This document shows, piece by piece, positions 9,578 through 19,923 of a DNA stretch of 64,000 nt. Position numbers and translations under genes: made by a program. The notes below the pieces were generated by a model. That model saw only the letters and a program-made list of their open reading frames with translations, was not told where the DNA came from and ran no database searches. Source of the DNA: Burkholderia cepacia (lineage in GTDB: Bacteria; Pseudomonadota; Gammaproteobacteria; Burkholderiales; Burkholderiaceae). Within the stretch, counting starts at the first letter, position 1, and each line of letters starts with the position of its first letter. The DNA lies in the NCBI RefSeq assembly GCF_001718835.1, contig NZ_CP013444.1, forward strand, positions 1,364,001 through 1,428,000, read 5' to 3'.

Positions 9578-10339
9578 TTATTGCGTGTTCAATCTGCCTG
9601 CTGCACTTTCAAACTTCTGTTGAGCCTCGTCGCCGTGATACGTGACCGGCTGATCGCCGCTGGTATCGACATAGGTTTTTCCCCCTTTGGGCTCCATGGT
9701 GAACGTTCCAGCGACTTCTCGCCGTTGCTCCGCAACCGGCAACAGCAATTCGTGCTCCCTGCCGTTCGCCGGGTTAGGCAGCGCACGATTTGTGTGAAGA
9801 ATCGAGAAGACTGCCGGTTGGTCTCGCGCGAGGGAGGCTTTCGCATAAGTCTCCTGGCTGTTTTCTCCCACCGTATACGCGGGTGTGCCGGAGAGGAATG
9901 GGCTGTTGTTGCTGGATTTTGCGTGCTGCATTGCCAACTTCTTGAATTCTTCGTTGCTGAGCGTTCCCGCATTTTCGGCTTTGTGAAGTGAGGCTTCGAA
10001 TTGCTTGATCTTTTTCTCGGATGTTCGCACGGCTGCGGGTATATTTCCCTGTTCGATCTGTTTCGCAAAGTTTTTTTGATGTATCGCCAGCCGGTCTTTT
10101 TCCCTGTTGCGATTATTCACAGCGCTCGAGATGTGTGGAAGATTCTCGGGATCATGGCTTGGCGATGGGGTTTCCTTTTCTTTCCGCACGAAACGTTGCA
10201 AATTGTTCTGCAGCAATTCGTTGGTTGGGACACGGCGGGGAGAAACGGGCCTGGCCGGTTGCTGAGCGGTCGTGCCGCCTTCGCTGTGCTCCTGAATGTG
10301 TGCGGCGCCGGGCGTGCCGCCAATACGAGTCGCGTCCAT
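9578..10339 (-). CDS. Low-GC hypothetical protein, possible ADP-ribosyltransferase-like effector
   Basis: A 253-residue, mostly hydrophilic protein without signal peptide or membrane helix. Base composition is clearly more AT-rich than all neighbours, a sign of horizontal acquisition. The N-terminal 60 residues are rich in P, S, T, Q and look disordered, as in type III effectors. The C-terminal half has the spacing of R-S-E mono-ADP-ribosyltransferases: a serine strand SPFLSGT, then about 30 residues to AVFSILHT, then GREHELLLP with an E-x-E pair, then a final beta-like EVAGTF. The arginine motif is not evident and the serine strand is SGT rather than STS, so activity is uncertain. Start taken at ATG 10339 (MDATRIGG); ATG 10381 is an alternative. 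Function is inference only. Confidence 0.5.
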   Translation of the reverse strand: MDATRIGGTPGAAHIQEHSEGGTTAQQPARPVSPRRVPTNELLQNNLQRFVRKEKETPSPSHDPENLPHISSAVNNRNREKDRLAIHQKNFAKQIEQGNIPAAVRTSEKKIKQFEASLHKAENAGTLSNEEFKKLAMQHAKSSNNSPFLSGTPAYTVGENSQETYAKASLARDQPAVFSILHTNRALPNPANGREHELLLPVAEQRREVAGTFTMEPKGGKTYVDTSGDQPVTYHGDEAQQKFESAAGRLNTQ

Positions 10340-10443
10340 TGCATGTTCTCCAAATACGTATTCGTGGGTCCGAGCACGCATGGTCGACTCAATCGATCGC
10401 CTCGCGCGTGGAACCGCGAAGCGATGGCCAAGGCTGCGAACTT

Positions 10444-11776
10444 ATGACGACGACCTACCCGCTTCACGCCAACCTGACCCGCGCCGACGCGGCATTTCCG
10501 ACCGACGCCGACGTCGTGATCGCCGGCGCGGGCATCATGGGCTGCGCGGCCGCGTATTACCTGGGCCTGCGGGGCCTGAAAGCCGTCGTGCTCGACAAGT
10601 CGCGTATCGCCGGGCAGCAGTCGACACGGGCGTGGGGCTTCGTGCGGCAGCAGGGCCGCGAAGCTGCCGAGGTGCCGCTGATGATGGCCGGCATGCGGAT
10701 CTGGGAGGGGTTAGAGGAAACCCTCGGTTTCGATCTCGAATGGCGGCAGGGCGGCTGTCTTTATATTGCGGACAACGAAACGGACTGGGCGTCGTTCAAC
10801 GCATGGCTCGCGGTCGCGCGCGAGCACGGACTCGACACGCGCACGCTGACGCGCGCGCAGATCGACGAGCGCGTCAGCGGCCTCGCCGCAGGCACGCACG
10901 CTCGGCGGGCTGTATACCGCGACCGACGGGCAGGCCGAGCCGCGCCGTGTGGCTGCCGCGTTCGCCGCGCGTGCGGTCGAGGCCGGCGCGCGCTTCTTCG
11001 AAGGCTGCGGCGTGACTGCGATCGAGACGGCCGGCGGCGCGGTGGTCGGCGTCGCGACCGAACGCGGCACGATCCGCACGCGGCGCGCGATCTGCGCGGC
11101 AGGCGCGACCAGCTTCCGGCTGCTCGACGGTGTCGGCATCCGGCTGCCCCAGCAGGCCGTCCGCGGCACCTGCATGCGCACCAATGTGGTGCCGCCGGTG
11201 TCGGCATCGACGGTGTGGGGGCACGGACTCGGCATCCGGCAGCGCAAGAACGGCGCGATCAATCTCGCCGACGACATGCAGGTCGACGTCGACCTGACGC
11301 TCGGCCACCTGCGCGGGTTGAGCCTGTTCTGGCCGGCGTTCTGGTCGCAGCGCGACAAATTCCGGCTGCACGTGAACGGCGCTGCGTGGCGCGATGCGCT
11401 TGCGCGCGTCAACGGTACGGCCGGGCCGATCGAGCCGCGCGATCCGCAGCCGCAGCCGAATCGCGCGCATGCGCCGCGCGCACTCGCGAAACTCAAGACG
11501 ATCTTTCCCGCGCTGAAGGACGTGCAGATCGTCGAGGCCTGGGCCGGCCTGATCGACGTGCTACCCGACGGCATTCCGGTGATCGATGCGCCGGGCACGC
11601 CGTCCGGGCTCGCGATTGCGACGGGGTTCTGCGGCCACGGTTTCGCGATGGGGCCGATCGTCGGGCGGCTGCTTGCCGAATGGATCGACACCGGCGCGCC
11701 GTCGCTCGACCTGTCGGCGTTTCGCGCGCAGCGCTTCGTCGACGGGACGATGGTGCGGCCGCGCAGCATGTTGTAG
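10444..11776 (+). pseudogene. FAD-dependent amine/amino-acid oxidoreductase (DadA-like), frameshifted
   Basis: Relative of DadA, glycine oxidase and sarcosine oxidase, flavoproteins that oxidise amino acids or secondary amines. The first 150 residues give the dinucleotide fold ADVVIAGAGIMGCAAAYYLGLRG with the trailing acidic position VVLDKS. The frame is lost at about 10895-10910: after IDERVSGLAAGTHA the expected continuation LGGLYTATDGQAEP appears in the next frame, which runs cleanly to 11776 and includes the C-terminal FAD contact GFCGHGFAMGPIVGRLLAEW. One extra base or two missing bases would account for it. Joined length about 443 residues. Either a pseudogene or a sequencing error. Confidence 0.82.
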
Positions 11777-11858
11777 CGGTCGATTCGATGCGACGAGGGC
11801 GGCCGGTCGCGGCCGTCCCATCGTAGAATCGAGCCCGCATCCTTCAGGAGATTCCCCG

Positions 11859-12953
11859 TTGGCATCGCCCTCCGCCCAGCGCCGTTCGTTGCGCTCACGC
11901 CTGCGTCGCGCGCGCAACCCGTGGCAGGCGCCACGTGCGCGCACGCTGTTCACGCGTCCCGCGACGTCGCCGCGCCGCACGCTGCTGTTCCGTCTCGGCG
12001 CGGTCGTGCTGCTGTGCACGCTGGCGTTCCTCGTGCTGTATCTCGATCGCGACGGGTTGCGCGATTCGACCAAGAGCACGCCGATGACCGTCGCCGATCT
12101 CGTGTACTTCACGATGGTCACGGTCGCGACGGTCGGCTACGGCGACATCGTGCCCGTCACCGCACGGGCGCGTCTCATCGATGCGTTCTTCATCGTGCCG
12201 ATCCGCATCGTCATCTGGTTCATTTTCCTGGGCACGGCTTATCAGTTCGTGATCCAGCGCGTCATCGAGGAATTCCGCATGAAACGCCTGCAGAAGCAAC
12301 TGTCCGATCACATCGTCGTATGCGGTTACGGCCTGTCGGGCTCGATCGCGGTGCGAGAACTGCTCGAGAGCGGTGTCGATCCGGCGACGGTCATCGTGAT
12401 CGATTCGCAGCAGCAGGCGCTCGAGGCCGCGACGTCGCTCGGCGTGACGGGGCTGCTCGGCGATCCCGCGCACGAGGATCTGCTGCAGCAGGCGCAGGTG
12501 CGCTCGGCGAAGGCGGTGATCATTTCGGTGACCGACGATCCGACCGCGATCCTGCTGACGCTGTCGGTGCGCAGCATCGCGCCCGATACGAAGATCGTCG
12601 TGCGGATCCAGGAGAACCTGTACCAGCGGCAACTGCGGCAGGCGGGCGCCGACGTGATCGTGTCGTCGACGAAGATCGGCGCGCTGCTGCTCGCGGACGC
12701 CGTGCATAGCCGCTATATCGTGCCGTTCGTGAACGACATGCTGTCGACGCGCGGACGCGCGACGCTGGTCGAACGGCCGGCGATGAAGCACGAGATCGGC
12801 TGCATGACGAACGTCGTGCCGGGTGCGATCGTCGTCGGGCTCGACCGGTGCGGGAAGATCTTTTCGTTTTACGAGGATCCGCCGTGCAGGATCGAGGCAG
12901 GGGATACGCTGGTTGTCATCCAGTCGGCGCGGATTCCGGATCCGGATGTTTGA
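11859..12953 (+). CDS. Two-TM potassium channel with RCK (TrkA-N) domain
   Basis: An inner-membrane K+ channel of 364 residues. After a basic 40-residue cytoplasmic start come TM1 (RLGAVVLLCTLAFLVLYL), a pore helix and selectivity filter TVATVGYGD, TM2 (IRIVIWFIFLGTAYQFVI), and a cytoplasmic RCK domain with the nucleotide-binding pattern HIVVCGYGLSGSIAVREL and a C-terminal TrkA-C-like part. This is the MthK/Kch architecture: four subunits form the pore and RCK ligands gate it. The start is a TTG at 11859 with CAGGAG at 11845-11850 eight bases ahead; no in-frame ATG gives a complete N-terminus without a long spurious leader. Confidence 0.88.
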   Translation: MASPSAQRRSLRSRLRRARNPWQAPRARTLFTRPATSPRRTLLFRLGAVVLLCTLAFLVLYLDRDGLRDSTKSTPMTVADLVYFTMVTVATVGYGDIVPVTARARLIDAFFIVPIRIVIWFIFLGTAYQFVIQRVIEEFRMKRLQKQLSDHIVVCGYGLSGSIAVRELLESGVDPATVIVIDSQQQALEAATSLGVTGLLGDPAHEDLLQQAQVRSAKAVIISVTDDPTAILLTLSVRSIAPDTKIVVRIQENLYQRQLRQAGADVIVSSTKIGALLLADAVHSRYIVPFVNDMLSTRGRATLVERPAMKHEIGCMTNVVPGAIVVGLDRCGKIFSFYEDPPCRIEAGDTLVVIQSARIPDPDV

Positions 12954-13029
12954 GATTTGCGCATCATGCGTGTTTGATCAATCGACGACATCCGCTGCCC
13001 GAATGAAATCGTCGGTCGAAAAACCTCGA

Positions 13030-13057
13030 TTGTCGGCGCCGGCTCACCTGTGATACA
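13030..13057 (+). promoter_or_regulatory. Candidate sigma-70 promoter of the cold-shock gene
   Basis: TTGTCG at 13030-13035, a 16-base gap, then GATACA at 13052-13057 preceded by TG, an extended -10 form. It would leave a leader of roughly 60 bases before the cold-shock ATG, compatible with the structured leaders of cspA-type mRNAs. Confidence 0.35.
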
Positions 13058-13124
13058 AGGTAGCCGCACGTCTGGCGCACGCTGGCGGCGCTATCTAAAC
13101 AGCTTTCCGTGGAACATTCAGAAC

Positions 13125-13328
13125 ATGGCAACCGGTACCGTCAAGTGGTTTAACGATACGAAGGGTTTTGGCTTCATCACGCCGGACGACGGCGGCGAAG
13201 ACCTGTTCGCGCACTTCTCCGAGGTTCAGGGAAGCGGCTTCAAGTCCCTTCAAGAGGGCCAGAAGGTCAGTTTTGACGTCAAGCAGGGCCCGAAAGGGAA
13301 GCAGGCAGCGAACATCAAGCCGCTGTAA
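13125..13328 (+). CDS. cspA: Cold-shock protein, CspA family
   Basis: A single-domain nucleic-acid chaperone of 67 residues, the normal CspA length. The OB-fold carries both RNA-binding motifs, KGFGFI (RNP1) and DLFAHF (RNP2), and starts with the standard GTVKWFND. It binds single-stranded RNA or DNA and melts secondary structure at low temperature; some paralogues are constitutive, so cold induction is not certain. The ATG at 13125 is fixed by homology. Convergent with the sigma factor gene. The symbol denotes the family, not a proven orthologue. Confidence 0.95.
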   Translation: MATGTVKWFNDTKGFGFITPDDGGEDLFAHFSEVQGSGFKSLQEGQKVSFDVKQGPKGKQAANIKPL

Positions 13329-13357
13329 GTCTTCCACGCCGCGACCACGGCGCGGCG

Positions 13358-13391
13358 GCGCAGCGATCAGGCCGAAGCATGATCGCTGCGC
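13358..13391. terminator. Hairpin between convergent cold-shock and sigma-factor genes
   Basis: Perfect 12-base arms (GCGCAGCGATCA and its complement) around a 10-base loop, midway between the two convergent stop codons. No T-run follows on either strand, so termination efficiency is uncertain. Confidence 0.55.
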
Positions 13392-13433
13392 GATTGGCGC
13401 GGCGCGTCGCAAGGGCGGACGCGCCGCCCTTGC

Positions 13434-15422
<1,989 letters not shown>

Positions 15423-15752
15423 TACATTCTCCTCCGCAGGTTGGCCGACGATCGTTGCGGATACGACAGGCTGTCAAGCCCGTCGACGTGCGAACGAAAT
15501 CGTGGGATGGCGCGCGGACAGTCGAGGCCGGTATGCCTCTTCGCGGATTCTGGTGCGCGCTAAATGGGGAACCCTAAATTATACCGAATGATGTTGTGCG
15601 ACGCAACACGTGGTGGGTAGGCGGCCGCGGCGCGCCCGCTTGCGGACGAGCGCAGAAGAGTGCTTTGGGAAGCTGATTGGACCAGGCCGTAAATCTCGGG
15701 TCACAGGCCACCTCCTGAAACAAGAGGTGGCTTGAAGCTGCGAACCGGCGAG
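15423..15752. other. Intergenic stretch, 330 bases, leader of the sigma-factor gene
   Basis: No gene is seen. On the minus strand it should contain the promoter of the RpoD-family gene and, at its far end, the 3-prime region of the cysteine desulfurase fusion gene. Confidence 0.4.
15707..15731 (-). terminator. Possible weak terminator after the desulfurase fusion gene
   Basis: GCCACCTC (15707-15714) pairs perfectly with GAGGTGGC (15724-15731) around a 9-base loop, 21 bases beyond the stop codon of the minus-strand gene. No T-run follows. Confidence 0.4.
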
Positions 15753-17231
15753 TCAGGCCGTCCGCCGGGTCGCCAGCCGATTCCAGAGCAACCCGGCGCG
15801 ATTTCCGCTTCGGCAATAGGCGAGAACGGGCTTCGGCAGTGCGTCGACCATCGCGCCGAATGCATCGACTTCCGCCTCGCCGATGTGATCGGACCTGACG
15901 GGGAGGTATCGCGCGTCGAGGCCCAGTTCGCGGGCTGCCGCGGCGATCTCGTCGAAGGCCGGCTGGTCGGCGCCTTCGCCGTCGGGCCGGTTGCAGATCA
16001 CCGAGCGGAAGCCCGCGTCGCGAATGGCTTTCAGGTCATCCGGCATGATCTGGCGCGACGCGGCGAACCCGTTTGCCGCGGTGGACCGGCATTGCTCGAT
16101 GGCTTGCCGGAAACAGGCGATCGCGAAATCGACGTCCTGCTCCGTCGTAAAGCGGCCGAAGCTCACGCGCACGGTGCGGCCCGCCGCATCCGCGTCCAGG
16201 CCGATGGCCATCAGGACGTGGGACGGCGTGCCGGCGGCCGAGTTGCACGCGGAGGTCGACGACACGGCGAGCGCTTCGTCGAGCATGAACGGGAAGAAGC
16301 CGGGCGCATTCACCGTCAGGCTCAGCGTGTGCGGGATGCGTGGCGCCGCGGCCGCGTTCTGCTCGACGTCCCCGATCGCGAGCACCGCATCCCTTAAGCG
16401 CGTGCTGAGCGCGGAAATCCGTGCGCTGTCGGTCCCGAGTTCATCGGCCGCCAGCTCGCACGCGGTCCCCATGCCGACGATCTGGTGCGTCGCGAGCGTG
16501 CCCGAGCGCAGGCCGCGCTCGTGCCCGCCGCCGTGGATTTGCGGGGCGATCCGGTTGGCGATGTCGCGGCGCACGAACAGCGCGCCGATACCCTTGGGGC
16601 CGTACACCTTGTGCGCGGACATCGACAGCATGTCGATGCCGAGCGCGCGCACGTCGATCGGCGTCTTGCCGAGCGCCTGCGCGGCGTCGACGTGGAGCAG
16701 CGCGCCGGCGGCGTGCACGACTCGCGCGATCTCGCCGATGTTCGTGAGCGTGCCGAGCTCGTTGTTCACCAGCATCAGCGACACGAGGCCCGTATCGGGG
16801 CCGATCGCCGCGGCCACGGCGTCGGCCGTGATTTCGCCGTCGCGGGTCGGCGTGAGGTAGGAGACCGGCAAGCCGTGCCTTGAAAGGCTGGCCATCGTGT
16901 CGAGGATGGCCTTGTGCTCGATGCGGCTCGTGATCAGGTGGCGCTTGTCGGTCGCGTTTTCCGCGTAGCCCTTCAGCGCGAGGTTGTTCGATTCGGTGGC
17001 CCCCGACGTCCAGACGATCTCGTCGGCATCCGCGCCGATCAGCGCGGCAACCTGCTCGCGTGCCCGTTCCACCTTTACCCGCGCCAGCCTGCCCGCCCGA
17101 TGCGAACTCGACGCCGGGTTGCCGAATATGCCGTCGAAGCCGAGGCAGGCCGTCATCGCTTCGATCACGCGGGGATCGGCGGGCGTCGTGGCCGCGTAGT
17201 CGAGGTAATGCAATGTGTTGTTTTCGCTCAT
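15753..17231 (-). CDS. Cysteine desulfurase fused to a rhodanese-like DUF442 domain
   Basis: A 492-residue fusion. Residues 1-385 are an IscS/NifS-type PLP enzyme that takes sulfur from cysteine as an enzyme persulfide: YLDYAATTPADPRV, GATESNNLALKG, the PLP lysine in SAHKVYGPKG (K208) and the mobile cysteine loop SSTSACNSAAG (C329). Residues about 396-492 match the DUF442/TIGR01244 domain seen in beta-lactamase-hydrolase-like proteins, with the six-residue rhodanese-type loop CRSGNR (C473). The fusion suggests direct transfer of persulfide from C329 to C473. ATG 17231 is chosen because homology begins within eight residues; the frame extends to 17315. Divergent from the BKACE gene at 17647; no Isc scaffold genes are next to it. 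Confidence 0.88.
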   Translation of the reverse strand: MSENNTLHYLDYAATTPADPRVIEAMTACLGFDGIFGNPASSSHRAGRLARVKVERAREQVAALIGADADEIVWTSGATESNNLALKGYAENATDKRHLITSRIEHKAILDTMASLSRHGLPVSYLTPTRDGEITADAVAAAIGPDTGLVSLMLVNNELGTLTNIGEIARVVHAAGALLHVDAAQALGKTPIDVRALGIDMLSMSAHKVYGPKGIGALFVRRDIANRIAPQIHGGGHERGLRSGTLATHQIVGMGTACELAADELGTDSARISALSTRLRDAVLAIGDVEQNAAAAPRIPHTLSLTVNAPGFFPFMLDEALAVSSTSACNSAAGTPSHVLMAIGLDADAAGRTVRVSFGRFTTEQDVDFAIACFRQAIEQCRSTAANGFAASRQIMPDDLKAIRDAGFRSVICNRPDGEGADQPAFDEIAAAARELGLDARYLPVRSDHIGEAEVDAFGAMVDALPKPVLAYCRSGNRAGLLWNRLATRRTA

Positions 17232-17646
17232 TTCTTTCGGTTGCCGCGCTGGAATGCAGGAAATGATACGGGGTGCAACCGGGAAAAAGGATCCAAATTT
17301 CGTTGGGAATTGCACCTTTAGGGGAATATTTTTCTACCGTTCAACGCTGCCCCAAGTGCCGTTTGCGGTTGTGCCGGTGACGTCGGCAGGCTCGGCCGGG
17401 CACGCGTTTTTTCTTGTCACGATCGCGACTCACGGGTGTCTGCAAATTGCCGGAGTTTTTAGTTGGTTTAAACAATTTCGGCCCTTCTCAAATAATCAAT
17501 CAAATCATTTCAGCGTTTCTCAAGTATTTCTTTCATTTTCCAATCATTTTTACTTCAGAAGCCTTGTATTTCCGGGTGGTTTATATAAGCTGTTCGTAAG
17601 AAACGTTGCTTCATGTATTTCTTCTCAACCAACAGGAAGATTTCCC
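17232..17646. promoter_or_regulatory. AT-rich divergent promoter region with a GGTGCAA inverted repeat
   Basis: Separates two divergent genes and is far more AT-rich than its surroundings, especially 17450-17640. GGTGCAA (17272-17278) and TTGCACC (17310-17316) form a perfect 7-base inverted repeat 31 bases apart, 40-85 bases upstream of the desulfurase start, a plausible operator. No gene is seen. Confidence 0.45.
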
Positions 17647-19257
17647 ATGACGCGTATGTACATCACTGCCGCACCCACTGGGGCCGTGCCGAAGTGGCTC
17701 GATCCGCTGGAGCCGACTTTCATTCCGTCCTGCCTCGTTCACCAGTTATTCAATTCCGCGCAAGCCGAGAAAATCGTCGAACGGTTGAAATCCGACGGCT
17801 GGGAAACCGTTCCGGCCGGCGGATGGTTAATCGAATCGGGACATGGTATTTCTATTTCCGATGATTTTTTGGCACAACTATTCAACCAGCCTGCCGCTCG
17901 TCTGGCATTGGAGGAAATGGGATGGACGCATCGGGATGGAGCCTGGCATGCGCCGCCCGCGCAGGCTTCCGGCAGCGCCGCAATCCCGCGTGAATGGCTG
18001 GCGGGCCTGTCGTCGGTCGAGCTGGCCAGGCGGATCGTGCTGCAATTGACGACCTACGGATGGGTGGCCAACGACCGCGGCGACCTCGTCTGGGATCACG
18101 CGAAGCTGCACAGCTATTTCCCGCCTGCGCTGATCGATTCGATTCGCGAAGACGCGCCGGCGCTGCTGGCGAAGCTGGAAAAATCCGGCTGGAAAGCGTG
18201 CGGCGCCGGTTACTGGCAAGCGGGCAAGGGGCGCTCCCCGGTTCTGCCGATCACGCCGGATGCGATCGTGGACGAAACCGTGCGCTCGATCCGGGAAGGG
18301 GCGGCGGTCGTGCATTTGCATACGCGTGAACTCGGCGACCGTGCGCAACTCGAGATCCCCGGACTGGGCGCCGTCACGGTCGGGACGCAGCGCAACCAGA
18401 TCGTCGTCGATCATTACGACGCGATCGTACCGGCCGTGAGGCGTGCCGATACGACGGCGATCCTGAACCTGTCGACGAGCGTGCGGGGCGACCGTCAAGG
18501 CTCGCGCAGCACGCTGCGGCGCGCCCATCTGAAATCCTACGGCGAGGCGGCGGTGCCCGAAGTCGCGTCGCTGAGCCCGGGCGCGGTGATTTTCCAGGGG
18601 GGCGGCGGCTACGACAACGCGCCGGATTTCCTGGCCGAGCAGTTCGCGCATTTTCAGCGCGTCGGCACGCGCCCGGAGGTGGAGGTATTCAATCACACGA
18701 TCATCGACAACGCGACGACCCTGTACCGGGCGTTCCTCGAAGCGACCGGCCAGCCCGTGCTGTTCATGCTGGTGGCGGCCGTCGATCAATATCGTCGCGA
18801 TCCGGTCAGCGGGGAAGTGGAGGACGATTCGTTGATCGCGCCTGCCGTCAGGCAGGAAATCGCCCGTTGCGTGGCGACCGGCGACGCAACCGACAGGCAG
18901 CGTGCGATCGATCTCGCGGTCGAACAGCTGAAGCCGGTTGTCGCACGGCTGCGCGACAGCTTTCCGTCATCGCTCGTGTCGTTGCTGCTGCCGGGGCCGT
19001 TGCAGGCGCTATTGGCGGATCTCGCGCACGCGTTGCAACTGGACGGGGTGCGCGTCGGCCTGGAGGACGGCCTGAACGTGCTGGACAGCCGGGTTCCCGG
19101 GGGCGTTCGCAAGGCGCGCGGCACATGGGAGCAGGTGCGCATGCTGCGCGAGGACCTGCTCGCCAGGGGCGTCGCCGTGCAAACCGCGGCCGAGGTGCGG
19201 GACATGCTCGGCCTGCCGGCCGGCAAGTCGCGCCAACCGCAACTGAAGCGCGCATGA
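17647..19257 (+). CDS. Beta-keto acid cleavage enzyme (BKACE/DUF849) with a four-repeat insertion
   Basis: A 536-residue protein whose two ends form one BKACE TIM barrel, the Zn-dependent family that condenses a beta-keto acid with acetyl-CoA. The first strand is MYITAAPTGAVPK; the barrel resumes at ITPDAIVDETVRSIREGAAVVHLHTRE, with Zn ligands H223 and H225 and E473 in RVGLEDGLN. Between them lie about 175 extra residues built from four units of about 43 residues, each ending in a GW-x(5-8)-W pattern (GW at 51, 92, 138, 181). Ordinary BKACEs are about 270-310 residues and lack this. ATG 17647 has AGGAAG nine bases ahead. Probably co-transcribed with the gamma-carbonic anhydrase gene 15 bases downstream. 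The keto-acid substrate is unknown. Confidence 0.8.
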   Translation: MTRMYITAAPTGAVPKWLDPLEPTFIPSCLVHQLFNSAQAEKIVERLKSDGWETVPAGGWLIESGHGISISDDFLAQLFNQPAARLALEEMGWTHRDGAWHAPPAQASGSAAIPREWLAGLSSVELARRIVLQLTTYGWVANDRGDLVWDHAKLHSYFPPALIDSIREDAPALLAKLEKSGWKACGAGYWQAGKGRSPVLPITPDAIVDETVRSIREGAAVVHLHTRELGDRAQLEIPGLGAVTVGTQRNQIVVDHYDAIVPAVRRADTTAILNLSTSVRGDRQGSRSTLRRAHLKSYGEAAVPEVASLSPGAVIFQGGGGYDNAPDFLAEQFAHFQRVGTRPEVEVFNHTIIDNATTLYRAFLEATGQPVLFMLVAAVDQYRRDPVSGEVEDDSLIAPAVRQEIARCVATGDATDRQRAIDLAVEQLKPVVARLRDSFPSSLVSLLLPGPLQALLADLAHALQLDGVRVGLEDGLNVLDSRVPGGVRKARGTWEQVRMLREDLLARGVAVQTAAEVRDMLGLPAGKSRQPQLKRA

Positions 19258-19272
19258 CGGAGCGAACGTTCG

Positions 19273-19806
19273 ATGACACTCTATCGATTGGGCGACCGAG
19301 TGCCCACCGTCCATGCGAGCGCGTTCGTGGCGGACACGGCGACGATTGTCGGTGACGTCCGGCTGGGCGCGGATTCGAGCGTCTGGTTCGGTGCGATATT
19401 GCGTGGCGATACCGAGCCGATCGTCGTCGGGGCCGGCACCAACATCCAGGACGGGGCCGTGCTGCACACCGATGCAGGGTGCCCTTTGACGATCGCCGCG
19501 CATGTGACGGTCGGCCATCAGGCCATGTTGCACGGCTGCACGATCGACGAGGGCTCGCTGATCGGCATCCAGGCGGTGGTGCTCGACGGCGCGGTGATCG
19601 GTCGTCAGTGCCTGGTCGGCGCCGGCGCCGTCGTCACGGCGGGCAAGGTGTTTCCCGAGCGCTCGCTGATCCTCGGCGCACCCGCCAAGGTCGTGCGAAC
19701 CCTGACGGATGAGGACGTGGCCAGGCTGCGGACCAATATCGGCTTCTACGCCGAGGTGCGCAGGCCGATGTACAAGGCGGCGTTGCACCGCATGGATCAG
19801 GCGTGA
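19273..19806 (+). CDS. Gamma-class carbonic anhydrase family protein
   Basis: A 177-residue left-handed beta-helix protein built of hexapeptide repeats (ATIVGDVRLGADSSVWFGAILRGD and so on), closed by a C-terminal helix. The three Zn histidines of gamma-carbonic anhydrases are present, in AVLHTD, in TVGHQA and in MLHGC. The family includes CaiE/YrdA/PaaY-like members, some of which act as thioesterases or have no known activity, so CO2 hydration is only possible. It begins 15 bases after the BKACE gene on the same strand, so an operon is likely, and PaaY-like thioesterase action on CoA products would fit that context. Confidence 0.85.
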   Translation: MTLYRLGDRVPTVHASAFVADTATIVGDVRLGADSSVWFGAILRGDTEPIVVGAGTNIQDGAVLHTDAGCPLTIAAHVTVGHQAMLHGCTIDEGSLIGIQAVVLDGAVIGRQCLVGAGAVVTAGKVFPERSLILGAPAKVVRTLTDEDVARLRTNIGFYAEVRRPMYKAALHRMDQA

Positions 19807-19841
19807 CCTGATCCGGGAAGCGGTTCCGTCACGCAGCGGAA

Positions 19842-19875
19842 GCGCCGGCCGGCTCGTCGTCAGGCCGGCCGGCGC
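19842..19875. terminator. Hairpin terminator between convergent genes
   Basis: Perfect 11-base GC arms, GCGCCGGCCGG (19842-19852) and its complement (19865-19875), between the stop codons of the gamma-carbonic anhydrase and the esterase. Probably bidirectional; no T-run. Confidence 0.5.
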
Positions 19876-19923
19876 AACCCGCTCAGGCGCGCAAGCTTGC
19901 GCCGTCCGCGCCTGCCGCCGTTC

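Noticed and set aside
9548..9991. Plus-strand frame of 147 codons opposite the low-GC gene
   Set aside because: Composition and a hydrophobic, cysteine-scattered product suggest a shadow; the minus-strand frame has the coherent protein.
15707..15731. Hairpin as an IscR or sigma-factor operator
   Set aside because: It sits just past the desulfurase stop codon and more than 250 bases from the sigma-factor start, so a weak terminator is the simpler reading.
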